Shown: one piece after another, positions 45,059-54,016 of the stretch | Layout: each line of letters begins with the position of its first letter | How positions within the stretch are numbered: the first letter of the stretch is position 1 | Source of the DNA: CAG-877 sp963645945 | GTDB taxonomy: Bacteria > Bacillota_I > Bacilli_A > RF39 > UBA660 | Direction of reading: 5' to 3' | Assembly (NCBI GenBank): GCA_963645945.1 | Contig: CAVIUA010000040.1 | Span: forward strand, 1-64,000 | DNA: 64,000 nucleotides | Position numbers and translations under genes: made by a program | Notes under the pieces: model-generated | The model's database searches: none | The model's input: the letters and a program-made list of their open reading frames with translations, nothing else | Told to the model about the DNA's origin: nothing

Positions 45059-46312
45059 ATGAATGATAAATATATTACAGTTACACAGTTAACTAGATAT
45101 ATTAAGTATAAAATAGATAATGATGTTAATTTAAATGAAGTTTTTCTTAAGGGTGAAATATCTAATTTTAAAGCACATACTAGAGGACATTATTATTTTA
45201 CTTTAAAGGATGATGGCAGTAGAATTAACGCTATTATGTTTGCTTCTAGTACGAAAAAACTTAAGTTTATGCCAAATGACGGAATGAAGGTTTTAGTTAC
45301 TGGTAAAATTAGTGTATTTGAGGCAAATGGTGGTTATCAGATTTATGTTAATGATATGTTGGAAGATGGTATTGGTAATTTATATATTGCTTATGAACAG
45401 TTAAAGAAAAAACTTGAGGCTGAAGGATTATTTGATCAAGCTATTAAGAAAAAGATTCCTAGAATTCCTAAACGTATTGGTGTAGTTACGGCTCCGACAG
45501 GAGCTGCTATTAAAGATATTATTTCAACTATTAAAAGACGTTGGCCCATTGCTGAGGTATATTTATTTCCAGCCTTGGTTCAAGGTGAAGACGCTAAAGA
45601 AGATATAGTTAAGCAAATTCATAATAGTATTAATTATGATATAGATACTTTAATTGTTGGTCGTGGTGGAGGAAGTATTGAGGACTTATGGGCATTTAAT
45701 GAAGAGATAGTTGCACGAGCAATATATGAGTGCCCGGTTCCAGTTATTAGTGCTGTTGGTCATGAAATAGACTTTACAATAGCTGACTTTGTGGCAGACT
45801 TAAGAGCTCCAACTCCTACTGGTGCAGCTGAAATGGCTGTTCCTGATATTAATGATATAAAAGCGTATTTAGAACAAATTAAGATTAGACTTAATAAAGC
45901 TATTACTAATGATATTAAAATATATAGAGAAAAATTAAATTATTTAAAGTCTAGACCAGTACTTGTTAATCCAATTACTATATATCAAAATAAAGAAATG
46001 ATTTTTGATAATATTATTGAAAGACTTAAGTTTAGTATGAAAGATATTGTTAATTTAAAAGAAAAAAGATTAATAACTATTAAGAATTCTTATGCTTTGA
46101 AAAGTCCATATCAATTAATAGATAAGAAAGCTAATAAGTATTTGCAGATAGTTTCTAAGTTGGAAACACTTAGTCCATTACTTACTATTAAGAGAGGTTA
46201 TTCTATAACGAGAATTGATGGTAAAGTATTATCTAGTGTTAAGAAAATTAAAAAGAAAGATGTTATTACTGTTGAATTTAGTGATGGTAATATAAAAGCG
46301 GAGGTATTGTGA
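45059..46312 (+). CDS. xseA: Exodeoxyribonuclease VII large subunit
   Basis: XseA with XseB degrades single-stranded DNA. The N-terminal OB fold (VFLKGEISNFKAHTRGHYYF) is followed by the catalytic core IGVVTAPTGAAIKDII, VGRGGGSIEDLWAFNEE and GHEIDFTIADFVADLRAPTP. Length is 417 residues from ATG 45059, which suits TAGGTGAG better than GTG 45050. The gene for the small subunit is not adjacent; an unrelated membrane protein gene lies between. Confidence 0.96.
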   Translation: MNDKYITVTQLTRYIKYKIDNDVNLNEVFLKGEISNFKAHTRGHYYFTLKDDGSRINAIMFASSTKKLKFMPNDGMKVLVTGKISVFEANGGYQIYVNDMLEDGIGNLYIAYEQLKKKLEAEGLFDQAIKKKIPRIPKRIGVVTAPTGAAIKDIISTIKRRWPIAEVYLFPALVQGEDAKEDIVKQIHNSINYDIDTLIVGRGGGSIEDLWAFNEEIVARAIYECPVPVISAVGHEIDFTIADFVADLRAPTPTGAAEMAVPDINDIKAYLEQIKIRLNKAITNDIKIYREKLNYLKSRPVLVNPITIYQNKEMIFDNIIERLKFSMKDIVNLKEKRLITIKNSYALKSPYQLIDKKANKYLQIVSKLETLSPLLTIKRGYSITRIDGKVLSSVKKIKKKDVITVEFSDGNIKAEVL

Positions 46313-47229
46313 TGAGTAAGAAAAATGATTATTCTTTTGGTATATATTTTTATATTTTATTAGGAATGAGTTTAGCTGGTACTATATCTTTAGTTATACT
46401 TTATTCTATTATTAGCACGTATTCAGTTTGTGCCGATGATTTAATTTATGAATTTGTTAGGAGAATTTTTGTTTTCTTTTCTTTAGAAAATGGTATTTTG
46501 TATTTATATTGTTTGATTTCACTTATTTTGGCAGGAAAGAAGAAACTCATTAATTTTAAAATGATTCTTTTAATTATATTTGCTATTCTTTCTAGTCCTG
46601 TTGTTTGTCATTTTATTCAAAATACTATTTCTAGTCTTAATTCATATTTTCATGTTGAAGTGAATGGTAATATTGTCACTGATGATAAACCAATGCTATA
46701 TGTATATCCAACAGAGGATATGGATTTAACTATAAAATTAAAAAATGATAATTTAATTACATATTCATATCCTAAGTATAATAATGAATGGAGCGTTCAC
46801 GCTACTGTTGATGGCAATTTATATGATTATGAAACAGGTAGAAATTATTATGCATTATTTTGGGAAGGTATTGATAATAATATTTACGATATGAATGAAG
46901 GGTTTGTCGTTACTGGTAAAGATACTGTTAAGTTCTTGGAAGAGAAATTAAGTATACTTGGATTGAATGATAGAGAAATTAATGAGTTTATAGTATATTG
47001 GCTACCTAAGATGGAAGATAATAAATATAATTATATAAGATTTAGAACTGAAGATGAGATAAATACTTATATGCCTATTGAATTTAGTAGTAATCCTGAT
47101 ACTTTAATAAGAATATATATGGATTTTAAAGGATTAGATAAGAAAGTTAATATAAAAGAACAAAAGTTAACTAGTGTTAGTAGAGAAGGATTTACTGTTG
47201 TTGAATGGGGCGGCAGAGAACTAAAGTAA
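46312..47229 (+). CDS. Membrane-anchored protein of unknown function inserted between xseA and xseB
   Basis: A 305-residue protein with about three N-terminal membrane helices (residues about 10-35, 48-70, 80-100) and an outside domain. That domain has KPMLYVYPTEDMDLTIKL, a YPKYNNEWSV segment and YYALFWEGIDN, a combination I have seen in uncharacterised bacterial surface proteins but cannot name. The ATG overlaps the xseA TGA (TGATG) with GGAGG upstream, so it is translationally coupled. Confidence 0.62.
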   Translation: MSKKNDYSFGIYFYILLGMSLAGTISLVILYSIISTYSVCADDLIYEFVRRIFVFFSLENGILYLYCLISLILAGKKKLINFKMILLIIFAILSSPVVCHFIQNTISSLNSYFHVEVNGNIVTDDKPMLYVYPTEDMDLTIKLKNDNLITYSYPKYNNEWSVHATVDGNLYDYETGRNYYALFWEGIDNNIYDMNEGFVVTGKDTVKFLEEKLSILGLNDREINEFIVYWLPKMEDNKYNYIRFRTEDEINTYMPIEFSSNPDTLIRIYMDFKGLDKKVNIKEQKLTSVSREGFTVVEWGGRELK

Positions 47230-47244
47230 GAAAGGAAAAATATT

Positions 47245-47472
47245 ATGGCAGAAAAAAAAGTTCTAAGTTTTGAAGAGAACTTAGAAAAGTTAGAAACTAT
47301 TGTTAAAAAGTTAGAAACTGGTGAAGTTCCTTTGGATGAAGCAATAGATAATTTTAATGAAGCTATGAAATTAGCTAAAACTTGTGATGAGAAATTAAAA
47401 AATGCAGAAGAAGCTATTACTAAATTAGTAAAAGATAATGGCGACGTTGTTGATTTTAAAGTAGAAGAGTAG
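47245..47472 (+). CDS. xseB: Exodeoxyribonuclease VII small subunit
   Basis: A 75-residue protein with the family pattern SFEENLEKLETIVKKLETGE, then PLDEAIDNFNEAMKLAKTCD. It forms the coiled arms of exonuclease VII around XseA. It starts 15 bases after the membrane-protein gene, behind GAAAGGAAA. Confidence 0.95.
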   Translation: MAEKKVLSFEENLEKLETIVKKLETGEVPLDEAIDNFNEAMKLAKTCDEKLKNAEEAITKLVKDNGDVVDFKVEE

Positions 47473-47478
47473 AATAAA

Positions 47479-47508
47479 ACCTATGTAAAATTACATAGGT
47501 CTTTTTTT
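47479..47508. terminator. Bidirectional terminator after xseB
   Basis: ACCTATGTAA (47479-47488) pairs with TTACATAGGT (47491-47500), with few loop bases, then C and seven T; the complementary strand serves the convergent DUF1292 gene. Confidence 0.6.
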
Positions 47509-47729
47509 TATTCTTCAATTAAACTCATAGCTAGTTCAAATTCTTCATCATTATCTAATGGGTATATTGTTTCTTGATCTACAGTTGTATATTTTCTTAT
47601 TAAATTATCATTTTCATCATCAAGATTTGATAAATACATATAAGTAGTATCACCTGATGTTTTTTCCATAACTACTTCGTATTTTTTGTTATCAATTAAT
47701 ACGTATTCTACTTCTCTTTCTTCAGTCAT
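47508..47729 (-). CDS. DUF1292 (YrzB-like) protein
   Basis: A 73-residue acidic protein with YVLIDNKKYEVVM and NLIRKYTTVDQETIYPLDND, the pattern of DUF1292 proteins of Bacilli and Clostridia (YrzB of B. subtilis), whose role is unknown. The ATG at 47729 is preceded by AGGAGG (47738-47743) lying inside the upstream gene end. A longer frame from 47819 has no supporting site. Confidence 0.82.
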   Translation of the reverse strand: MTEEREVEYVLIDNKKYEVVMEKTSGDTTYMYLSNLDDENDNLIRKYTTVDQETIYPLDNDEEFELAMSLIEE

Positions 47730-47730
47730 A

Positions 47731-48642
47731 TTATTTTCCTCCTTTACTAGCTTGGTCTGTGTTAGTAGCGGATTTTTCTGCTGATGCTGGGAACATAGAG
47801 TCAATTTCATTTTGAGCAATTAATGCATCAGCAACATTTTGTTTCCATAAGTTTACATCTTGTTGGTTACTAGCATTTACTTGTCCTTGGGCACGCATGA
47901 ATTCTTCTACACTTCCAAATGGTCTATTAACTGAAGCTGTATCTACACTTTGTAAAACGCGGTTTGCTTCAGCTTCACCCATGTTACTATATAAACCATA
48001 TACCTCATAATTATCAACTTCACCATCAGCAGAGATGCTTTTTGCAATTCCTTCTTCGTCGTATTCTAAACCATCACCGGTTGATGTTGTTGTTACATAA
48101 GGACTTATATTATCTTCGTAGAATTGTTCTGCATATTGTTGAACTACAGCTTCTCTTGTTTCATTAAGTTCTTTATTATCTAGGTAGTCTGTTACTTGTA
48201 TAGTTCCATAAATTCCAGCTGCTCCACCGGCAATTATTCCTAGCGCTAATCCAATTGTAGCAGCTTTCTTTCCGATAGCTTTTTTAGCTTTTTTAACGGT
48301 GTCTGCTTGTTCTTTCCATTCAGCTTTCTTTGGCTTAGCATCTGTAGTTGTTTTATGTCTTGTGTTACTTGATTTGTGCATTCCAGCAGTATCTTTACTT
48401 GAATTTATGTAGGTACGTTCTGCTTTTCTGGCTCTTTCCTTAAATGTTTCTCTATATATAGCCATTGGGTCATCAATGATTACATAGTCATCTGCTGTTG
48501 CAACTAAACTACTTTCAGCAGCTGGTTCTTCTTGTCTTGGGCTGTTAAGATATCTATTGTCTTTTGCCCAGTCGTATGCTTTGTCTGAATCAGAAGCAAA
48601 TTCAGCCATTATGTCATCTAATTCCATATTATTTCTTTCCAT
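47731..48642 (-). CDS. Uncharacterised single-pass membrane protein
   Basis: A 303-residue protein: acidic N-terminal part (MELDDIMAEFASDSDKAYDW), a basic linker (KKAKKAIGKKAATIG), one membrane helix with a Gly/Ala-rich core (LALGIIAGGAAGIYG, about residues 132-150), and an outside tail rich in Asn and Gln. The start ATG 48642 follows AAGGTGATA. No family recognised. It is upstream of and coupled to the DUF1292 gene on the minus strand. Confidence 0.62.
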   Translation of the reverse strand: MERNNMELDDIMAEFASDSDKAYDWAKDNRYLNSPRQEEPAAESSLVATADDYVIIDDPMAIYRETFKERARKAERTYINSSKDTAGMHKSSNTRHKTTTDAKPKKAEWKEQADTVKKAKKAIGKKAATIGLALGIIAGGAAGIYGTIQVTDYLDNKELNETREAVVQQYAEQFYEDNISPYVTTTSTGDGLEYDEEGIAKSISADGEVDNYEVYGLYSNMGEAEANRVLQSVDTASVNRPFGSVEEFMRAQGQVNASNQQDVNLWKQNVADALIAQNEIDSMFPASAEKSATNTDQASKGGK

Positions 48643-48690
48643 ATTATCACCTTATATTAATTATACTTGGTAGTAATTATTTTGTCAAAA

Positions 48691-48723
48691 AAAACGTCAA
48701 ATTATTTATCTTATTGACGTTTT
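48691..48723 (-). terminator. Terminator of the sortase gene
   Basis: AAAACGTCAA (48691-48700) pairs with TTGACGTTTT (48714-48723); the A run at 48687-48694 becomes the U tail on the minus strand. Confidence 0.6.
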
Positions 48724-49589
48724 TGTTTTTTTATTAACTTTGCTTGAACAACGACTCTTTCACCATTATTATTTAAACAAGTTGATAAAGTTAGAAATTT
48801 ATCAGATGTTGATACATTAGTAGACTTATTAGTTATGTTTCTTTTTACCATTGTATCTAGCCAGGATTGTTTATCATTTTCATTTTTGAAATCTGTTGTT
48901 ATATAATATGATTCACTCTTTACAGTATAAATTGAAAAGATTTGAAACATCATATTTTCTGTAGGAGTAGATAGCCAAATAATATAGTTGTCTTTATTTT
49001 CTTGCCAAGACTTTTTTAAAGCGTTTTTTAATGAGCCGAAGACTGTTTTATCTAATCTTCCATGGCCATAAATTATAGTGTTATCTGACAAATTGTTTAC
49101 ATTATTACGATAATCCATAAAAACCCAGCCAGCATCATTTTTACTTTTATCAAAAGCTCTACCTAAATAATATTCATTGTCATTTGTTTGAACAACTGGG
49201 TAATTTATATTGGTTTCAGCCATATGAATAAAAGCAACAGTATCTTTGTTTTTTTCTTTTAAGGCTTTAAAATCAACTTCATAGAATGGTAAATTTATAT
49301 AATACCAGTAATCTGAATTTTTATCATCAGGTGGATTTATGAGTTCTCCTTCTTCATTATTTACGACAGGTTTTACTTCTTTACTTAAGTCATCAGTTAT
49401 TTTTTTAATTTTTTTATTATCTAAGTTCCAAGAATAAACTTTATATATTGATATAGCGAGTATTCCTAGAAAAAAGATAAGAAATACACAAAAGGACCAA
49501 GGTTTAAGTCTTATTTTCTTTTTCTTATTAATTTGACGATATTCTTCTCTGGTAATACGAATTTTTTCTTGATTTTTATTATCGTCCAT
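48711..49589 (-). CDS. srtB: Class B sortase
   Basis: A membrane transpeptidase that anchors proteins to peptidoglycan or builds pili. The 292-residue protein has an N-terminal membrane helix (FCVFLIFFLGILAISIY, about residues 33-49). The catalytic His is in IIYGHGRLDKTVFG, Cys in LTLSTCLNNNGERVVV, and Arg in the same block. Sequence before the His, INYPVVQTNDNEYYLGRAFD, is typical of class B. No substrate protein with a sorting signal is seen nearby. Confidence 0.92.
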   Translation of the reverse strand: MDDNKNQEKIRITREEYRQINKKKKIRLKPWSFCVFLIFFLGILAISIYKVYSWNLDNKKIKKITDDLSKEVKPVVNNEEGELINPPDDKNSDYWYYINLPFYEVDFKALKEKNKDTVAFIHMAETNINYPVVQTNDNEYYLGRAFDKSKNDAGWVFMDYRNNVNNLSDNTIIYGHGRLDKTVFGSLKNALKKSWQENKDNYIIWLSTPTENMMFQIFSIYTVKSESYYITTDFKNENDKQSWLDTMVKRNITNKSTNVSTSDKFLTLSTCLNNNGERVVVQAKLIKKQKRQ

Positions 49590-49746
49590 ATTTTCACCTC
49601 GTATGTTGTAATTGTATCAAAATTATTTATTAATAACAAGTTAATCAATTTATGTTTTTAAAAAATAAATGGTAAATTTTTAGTAAAATAATTTTTAATA
49701 TATTACTAATAATAATAATGTAGATTGGTTTTAAGAGGTGAATTTT

Positions 49747-50739
49747 ATGAAAATTAAAAACAAGCTACATTTGATATTATCTGCACTTCTTTTTTCTTTA
49801 TTTATTGTACCTGTAAATACTTTTGCTTATTCTAATTATGTTATTTCAGGTGGTAATACTATAGGTATTGAAGTTCAGTCTAAAGGTGTATTGGTTGTTG
49901 GATTTTATAAAATCGATGATAAATACGTAGCACGAGATGCTGGATTTATGACAGGAGATATTATTTTAGAAGTTAATAATAATAAAGTTAATGATATTAA
50001 CTCAATGATTAGTTTAATTGAAAAGACTAATGATAATAATATTTCTTTTAAGGTACTTAGAAATAGTAAAGAAAAAACTGTTATGATAGAACTTTTAAAA
50101 GATTCTAATGGTGTATTAAAAACAGGATTATATGTTAAGGATAAAATTAATGGTATTGGTACATTAACTTATATTGATCCTGAAAGTAAAGTTTTTGGTG
50201 CTTTAGGACATGAAATAATAGAAAGTTCAACAGTGTCTAAGTTCGAAATAAAGGACGGGAAGATATATGAAGGAACAGTTTCGGGATTTGTTAAAAGTAG
50301 AAATGGTAAAGCAGGAGAGAAGAATGCTACTTACGATAAGAATGATGTGTATGGAGTTGTAACAGAAAATGAAATAGCTGGGATATTCGGTAAGTATTCA
50401 AAAGATATCTCAATGATGGATACAATAGAAGTAGGTAAGATTAATGATATAACAACAGGTGATGCGATAATTAGAACAGTTATAGATGGCAATAATGTAG
50501 AAGACTTTGACATTAATATTATTAATATAGATACTAAGAATAAAACTAAAAATATTTTGTTTGAAATTACTGATAAAAGGCTATTAGATATTACTGGTGG
50601 TATAGTACAGGGAATGTCTGGTTCTCCAATTATACAGAATAATAAAATTATAGGGGCAGTAAATTATGTAATAGTTAATGATACAACTAAGGGATATGGT
50701 ATATTTATTACAACGATGTTAGAAGAAGGCGATAAATAA
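49747..50739 (+). CDS. spoIVB: Stage IV sporulation protein B (SpoIVB peptidase)
   Basis: SpoIVB is a secreted forespore serine protease which triggers pro-sigma-K processing in Bacillus. The 330-residue protein has a signal peptide (LILSALLFSLFIVPVNTFA), a PDZ domain around GFYKIDDKYVARDAGFMTG, and a chymotrypsin-like domain with His in FGALGHEIIES and Ser in GIVQGMSGSPIIQ. The ATG at 49747 is preferred over GTG 49738, because AGAGGTGA overlaps the latter. Followed by two terminator hairpins. Confidence 0.94.
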   Translation: MKIKNKLHLILSALLFSLFIVPVNTFAYSNYVISGGNTIGIEVQSKGVLVVGFYKIDDKYVARDAGFMTGDIILEVNNNKVNDINSMISLIEKTNDNNISFKVLRNSKEKTVMIELLKDSNGVLKTGLYVKDKINGIGTLTYIDPESKVFGALGHEIIESSTVSKFEIKDGKIYEGTVSGFVKSRNGKAGEKNATYDKNDVYGVVTENEIAGIFGKYSKDISMMDTIEVGKINDITTGDAIIRTVIDGNNVEDFDINIINIDTKNKTKNILFEITDKRLLDITGGIVQGMSGSPIIQNNKIIGAVNYVIVNDTTKGYGIFITTMLEEGDK

Positions 50740-50760
50740 GAGACTTTAAGTCTCTTTTCT
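50739..50760 (+). terminator. Terminator of spoIVB
   Basis: AGAGAC (50739-50744) pairs with GTCTCT (50750-50755), followed by TTT. It overlaps the gene end. Confidence 0.5.
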
Positions 50761-50780
50761 AATTTTACTTAAAAAAGGTA

Positions 50781-50821
50781 GATTAAATTAAGATATTTTA
50801 GCTTAATTTAGTCTTTTTTTT
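50781..50821 (+). terminator. Second terminator between spoIVB and the next gene
   Basis: GATTAAATTAAG (50781-50792) pairs, with one G-U, to CTTAATTTAGTC (50802-50813), followed by eight T. Confidence 0.65.
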
Positions 50822-50864
50822 GATGGGAAATTATGCTACAATTTTATTGTAAGGTGGTATAAAG

Positions 50865-51179
50865 ATGTATATAGATTTAATAGTTTTAATTATTTTAATT
50901 TTAGTTGTAGTTATGTTTTTTAAAAGATTTTCATCTTTTGTTTTCTTTATGGCTATAATTGATATATTACTTAGAATTTTAACTTTTATAAAAAATAATA
51001 TTGGTTTACCTGATGTATCAGCTTTAATAGGTAAATATGTTCCAGAAAGTATATTTGATATTATTAATAAATATTCATCTGGTACAATTAATTTGATACT
51101 TAAATGGGCATTTGTAATTATTATGATTATTTTCTTATCATATATTATTAAAATATTTATGAAAAAGAAAAAGATATAG
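50865..51179 (+). CDS. Small membrane protein between spoIVB and spoIIGA
   Basis: A 104-residue protein with hydrophobic segments at about residues 4-20, 28-45 and 80-98, so two or three membrane helices. Family unknown. The ATG follows AAGGTGGT with an extended -10 TGCTACAAT near 50834. Its place between two sporulation loci suggests, without proving, a sporulation or envelope role. Confidence 0.55.
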   Translation: MYIDLIVLIILILVVVMFFKRFSSFVFFMAIIDILLRILTFIKNNIGLPDVSALIGKYVPESIFDIINKYSSGTINLILKWAFVIIMIIFLSYIIKIFMKKKKI

Positions 51180-51187
51180 TTAATACT

Positions 51188-51213
51188 AAAAACGACAGAT
51201 AAGTCGTTTTTTT
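51188..51213 (+). terminator. Terminator before spoIIGA
   Basis: AAAAACGAC (51188-51196) pairs with GTCGTTTTT (51203-51211), with further T. Confidence 0.6.
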
Positions 51214-51240
51214 ATTTGTATAGTTATATTGGTGATATAA

Positions 51241-52011
51241 ATGAAAGTTTATTTAGACTTAGTATTTTTACTAAATTTCTTTTTTGATTTTTTATTATTA
51301 TATGGAACTAGTAAGGTATTGAAGGAAAGGATTTTTATTAAGAAACTTATTTTAGGTAGTATAGTTGCTTCTTTATCGATATTTTTATTATTTATTAAAC
51401 TTAACTCAGTAGAATTATTTTGTATTAAGGTTTTGATAAGTATTTTTATTATTCTTGTTACCTTTGGAAAAAGTAATTTTATAAAAAACATTAGTTATTT
51501 TTATTTACTTAGTGTTATTTTAGGAGGGTGTTTATATTTACTTAATGTTAGTTTTACTTATAAGAATCAAGGTATTTTATTTATAAATAATGGATTATCT
51601 ATTAATTTTGTTTTATTTTTAATAGTTAGTCCAATTATTATATTTTGTTATGTTAGGGAACATATTTTATATAAGAATACGTATGGTAATATGTATGAAG
51701 TGTTGATTTGTATTGGTAAAAGAAAATATAAATTAACGGGAATGATAGATACTGGTAATCAATTAAAAGATCCTTATAAAAACAGGAGTGTTATTTTAAT
51801 AAATAATAATATTGATATTTCTTCTGATAAGGTTTTATATGTACCTTATAAGGCACTTAATACGACTGGTGTTATTAAGTGTTATAAATTGGATGAAGTT
51901 GTTATTGATAAGAAAAAGTTTAAGAATTGTTTATTGGGTATTAGTAAGGATAGATTTAGTTTAAATAATGTTGACTGTATATTACCAAATATATTTAAGG
52001 AGGATTTGTAA
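51241..52011 (+). CDS. spoIIGA: Pro-sigma-E processing protease SpoIIGA
   Basis: SpoIIGA is a membrane aspartic protease that activates sigma E in the mother cell. The 256-residue protein has five or so N-terminal membrane helices, starting YLDLVFLLNFFFDFLLLYGT, then a soluble domain with the catalytic motif GMIDTGNQLKDP. It overlaps sigE (TAATG), the invariant arrangement of this operon. The ATG follows TTGGTGAT. Confidence 0.93.
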   Translation: MKVYLDLVFLLNFFFDFLLLYGTSKVLKERIFIKKLILGSIVASLSIFLLFIKLNSVELFCIKVLISIFIILVTFGKSNFIKNISYFYLLSVILGGCLYLLNVSFTYKNQGILFINNGLSINFVLFLIVSPIIIFCYVREHILYKNTYGNMYEVLICIGKRKYKLTGMIDTGNQLKDPYKNRSVILINNNIDISSDKVLYVPYKALNTTGVIKCYKLDEVVIDKKKFKNCLLGISKDRFSLNNVDCILPNIFKEDL

Positions 52012-52700
52012 TGTTTGTTATTAATTTATTTAAAAAGATATTTTATAAGGTTACTAGTATTTTTTATGTAGGAGCAACTGATATGCTTCCAGAACCTTTA
52101 TCTAAGGAGATGGAAGATTATTATGTTAATTTAAAGGATGATGGTGATTTAAAAGCTAAGGATATTTTAATTGAACATAATTTAAGATTAGTTGTTTTTC
52201 TAGCTAAAAAGTATGAAAATACTGGTGTTGATTTAGAGGATTTAGTTAGTATTGGTACTATTGGATTAATTAAGGGTATTAATACTTTTAGTAAGAATAA
52301 GAATATAAAACTGGCTACTTATGCATCAAGATGTATTGATAATGAAATACTTATGTATCTTCGTAAGAATAAAAGAATTAAATCTGAAGTTAGTATTGAT
52401 GCATCACTATCTTTTGATGGTGATGGAAATGAGTTGCATTTAGAAGATGTTTTAGGAACTGATCCAGATATAGTTACAAAAGGAATAGAGGAGGAGACGG
52501 AACGTAATTTAATGATTAATGAAGTTATGAGACTTAGACCAAGGGATAGAGATATTATGATATTACGTTATGGATTACTTGGTCATGATGAGTTGACACA
52601 AAAAGAAGTTGCTGAAAAGTTAGGTATATCACAGTCTTATATTTCTAGAATTGAAAAAAAGATTATTAAGAGACTCAAAATGCTTGTTAATTATAATTAG
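52011..52700 (+). CDS. sigE: RNA polymerase sporulation sigma factor SigE
   Basis: Sigma E directs early mother-cell transcription in sporulation. The 229-residue protein starts with a hydrophobic pro-sequence (FVINLFKKIFYKVTSIFYVG) removed by SpoIIGA, then LPEPLSKEME. Region 2 is visible as HNLRLVVFLAKKYENTG and TYASRCIDNEILMYLRKNKR, and region 4 as ELTQKEVAEKLGISQSYISR. It is translationally coupled to spoIIGA. sigG, the usual third gene in Bacillus, does not follow. Confidence 0.95.
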   Translation: MFVINLFKKIFYKVTSIFYVGATDMLPEPLSKEMEDYYVNLKDDGDLKAKDILIEHNLRLVVFLAKKYENTGVDLEDLVSIGTIGLIKGINTFSKNKNIKLATYASRCIDNEILMYLRKNKRIKSEVSIDASLSFDGDGNELHLEDVLGTDPDIVTKGIEEETERNLMINEVMRLRPRDRDIMILRYGLLGHDELTQKEVAEKLGISQSYISRIEKKIIKRLKMLVNYN

Positions 52701-52739
52701 GTTAGTTATAATGTAATTAGAATGGAAGTGCATTATTTT

Positions 52740-53354
52740 ATGGCTAAATTATTTTTTAGATATGGAGCAATGAATTCTGGTAAGACAACAATATTATTGC
52801 AGACAGCATATAATTATGAAGAAAGAGGTATGAAAGTATTGATATTTAAACCTTCTATTGATTCTAAGGGAGAAGAATATATTGTTTCTAGAATTGGATT
52901 AAAAAGAAAAGTTGATTATTTAATACAAAAAGATGACAATATATTTAAGTACGTTGTTGAACATGATGATAAAGTTAAATGTATCTTGGTAGATGAAGCT
53001 CAGTTTTTAGAAAGAAATCAAGTTGATGAATTGATGCAAGTTGTTGTTAGACTTAATATACCAGTTATTTGTTATGGACTTAGAACAGATTTTAGGACAA
53101 ATGGTTTTCCGGGAGCGACTAGATTACTTGAAATTGCTCATACGATAGAGGAAATGAAAACTATTTGTTCGTGTGGCAGAAAAGCTATGTTTAATGGAAG
53201 AAAAATTAATGGTAAGTTTATATTTGATGGTGAACAAGTTGCGATAGATGGTAAAGATAAAATTACTTATGAATCTTTATGTCCTAATTGTTATTATGAT
53301 AAACTTATGAAATATAATAAATTAAAGGAACAGTTAAAAGAAAAGGACGTTTAG
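52740..53354 (+). CDS. tdk: Thymidine kinase
   Basis: Type II thymidine kinase salvages thymidine to dTMP. The P-loop GAMNSGKTT is near the N-terminus, LVDEAQFL is the catalytic Glu-containing block, and the lasso-type zinc site has Cys in ICSCGRKA and LCPNCYYD. Length is 204 residues from ATG 52740, with GGAAGTG upstream; an ATG at 52722 would add six residues. Confidence 0.93.
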   Translation: MAKLFFRYGAMNSGKTTILLQTAYNYEERGMKVLIFKPSIDSKGEEYIVSRIGLKRKVDYLIQKDDNIFKYVVEHDDKVKCILVDEAQFLERNQVDELMQVVVRLNIPVICYGLRTDFRTNGFPGATRLLEIAHTIEEMKTICSCGRKAMFNGRKINGKFIFDGEQVAIDGKDKITYESLCPNCYYDKLMKYNKLKEQLKEKDV

Positions 53355-53369
53355 TTTAAACGTCTTTTT
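53342..53369. terminator. Bidirectional terminator between tdk and yigZ
   Basis: GACGTTTA (53346-53353) pairs with TAAACGTC (53357-53364), flanked by A and T runs; shared by two convergent genes. Confidence 0.65.
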
Positions 53370-53934
53370 CAATGTATGTTTCTTTAACTTTTTCTATGTT
53401 ATAGATATTTAATTTATCAAGAAAAGTTATTGGTACTTTTATAATATAGGTTATTTGTTCCTGATAAGACTTTGATATTATTTCATAGTCTTTTAATAAA
53501 TAATCTAAGTTTTTTTGCATATCATAATTAATGATAATTTTTACTTCTAGACCTTTTTCTAATTCGACTATTTTAGATTTTTTTATTGTTTCTGTTAATG
53601 ATTTAGTATAAGCTCTAACTAGTCCTCCAGCACCTAGTTTTATACCACCAAAGTATCTAACTGTGATGGCTATAATATTATTAAGATTATTTTTTAATAA
53701 AACATTTAACATGGGAATACCTGCTGTACCGGCTGGTTCGCCGTCATCACTTGATTTATTAATATTTTCAGTTACATAGGCGTAACAATAATGTGTGGCA
53801 TCTGGATAAGTAAATTTTACTTTTTGAAGAATATCTTTTATTTCTTCTTCAGAATTTATTTTTATTAAAAGGGTAATAAACCTGGAATTTTTAATTACTA
53901 TTTCATTTGTTTTATTTTCTTTTATTGTTTTCAT
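53356..53934 (-). CDS. yigZ: YigZ/IMPACT (UPF0029) family protein
   Basis: A 192-residue protein with the N-terminal IMPACT signature: SRFITLLIKINSEEE, then ATHYCYAYV, SDDGEPAGTAGIPMLNVL and VRYFGGIKLGAGGLVRAYT. The C-terminal domain has the ferredoxin-like fold of DUF1949. The bacterial family has been linked to translation-related regulation but the biochemical role is not settled. Confidence 0.92.
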   Translation of the reverse strand: MKTIKENKTNEIVIKNSRFITLLIKINSEEEIKDILQKVKFTYPDATHYCYAYVTENINKSSDDGEPAGTAGIPMLNVLLKNNLNNIIAITVRYFGGIKLGAGGLVRAYTKSLTETIKKSKIVELEKGLEVKIIINYDMQKNLDYLLKDYEIISKSYQEQITYIIKVPITFLDKLNIYNIEKVKETYIEKDV

Positions 53935-54016
53935 GAAATCACCTGTAAATATTATAATGGATTTTATAGTTTATTGCTAGAAAATATGTTATAATTTAGA
54001 TAGGAGGAGGACTTTT

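Noticed and set aside
47508..47819. Longer DUF1292 protein starting at 47819
   Set aside because: The extension has no ribosome binding site and overlaps the upstream gene; AGGAGG marks ATG 47729.
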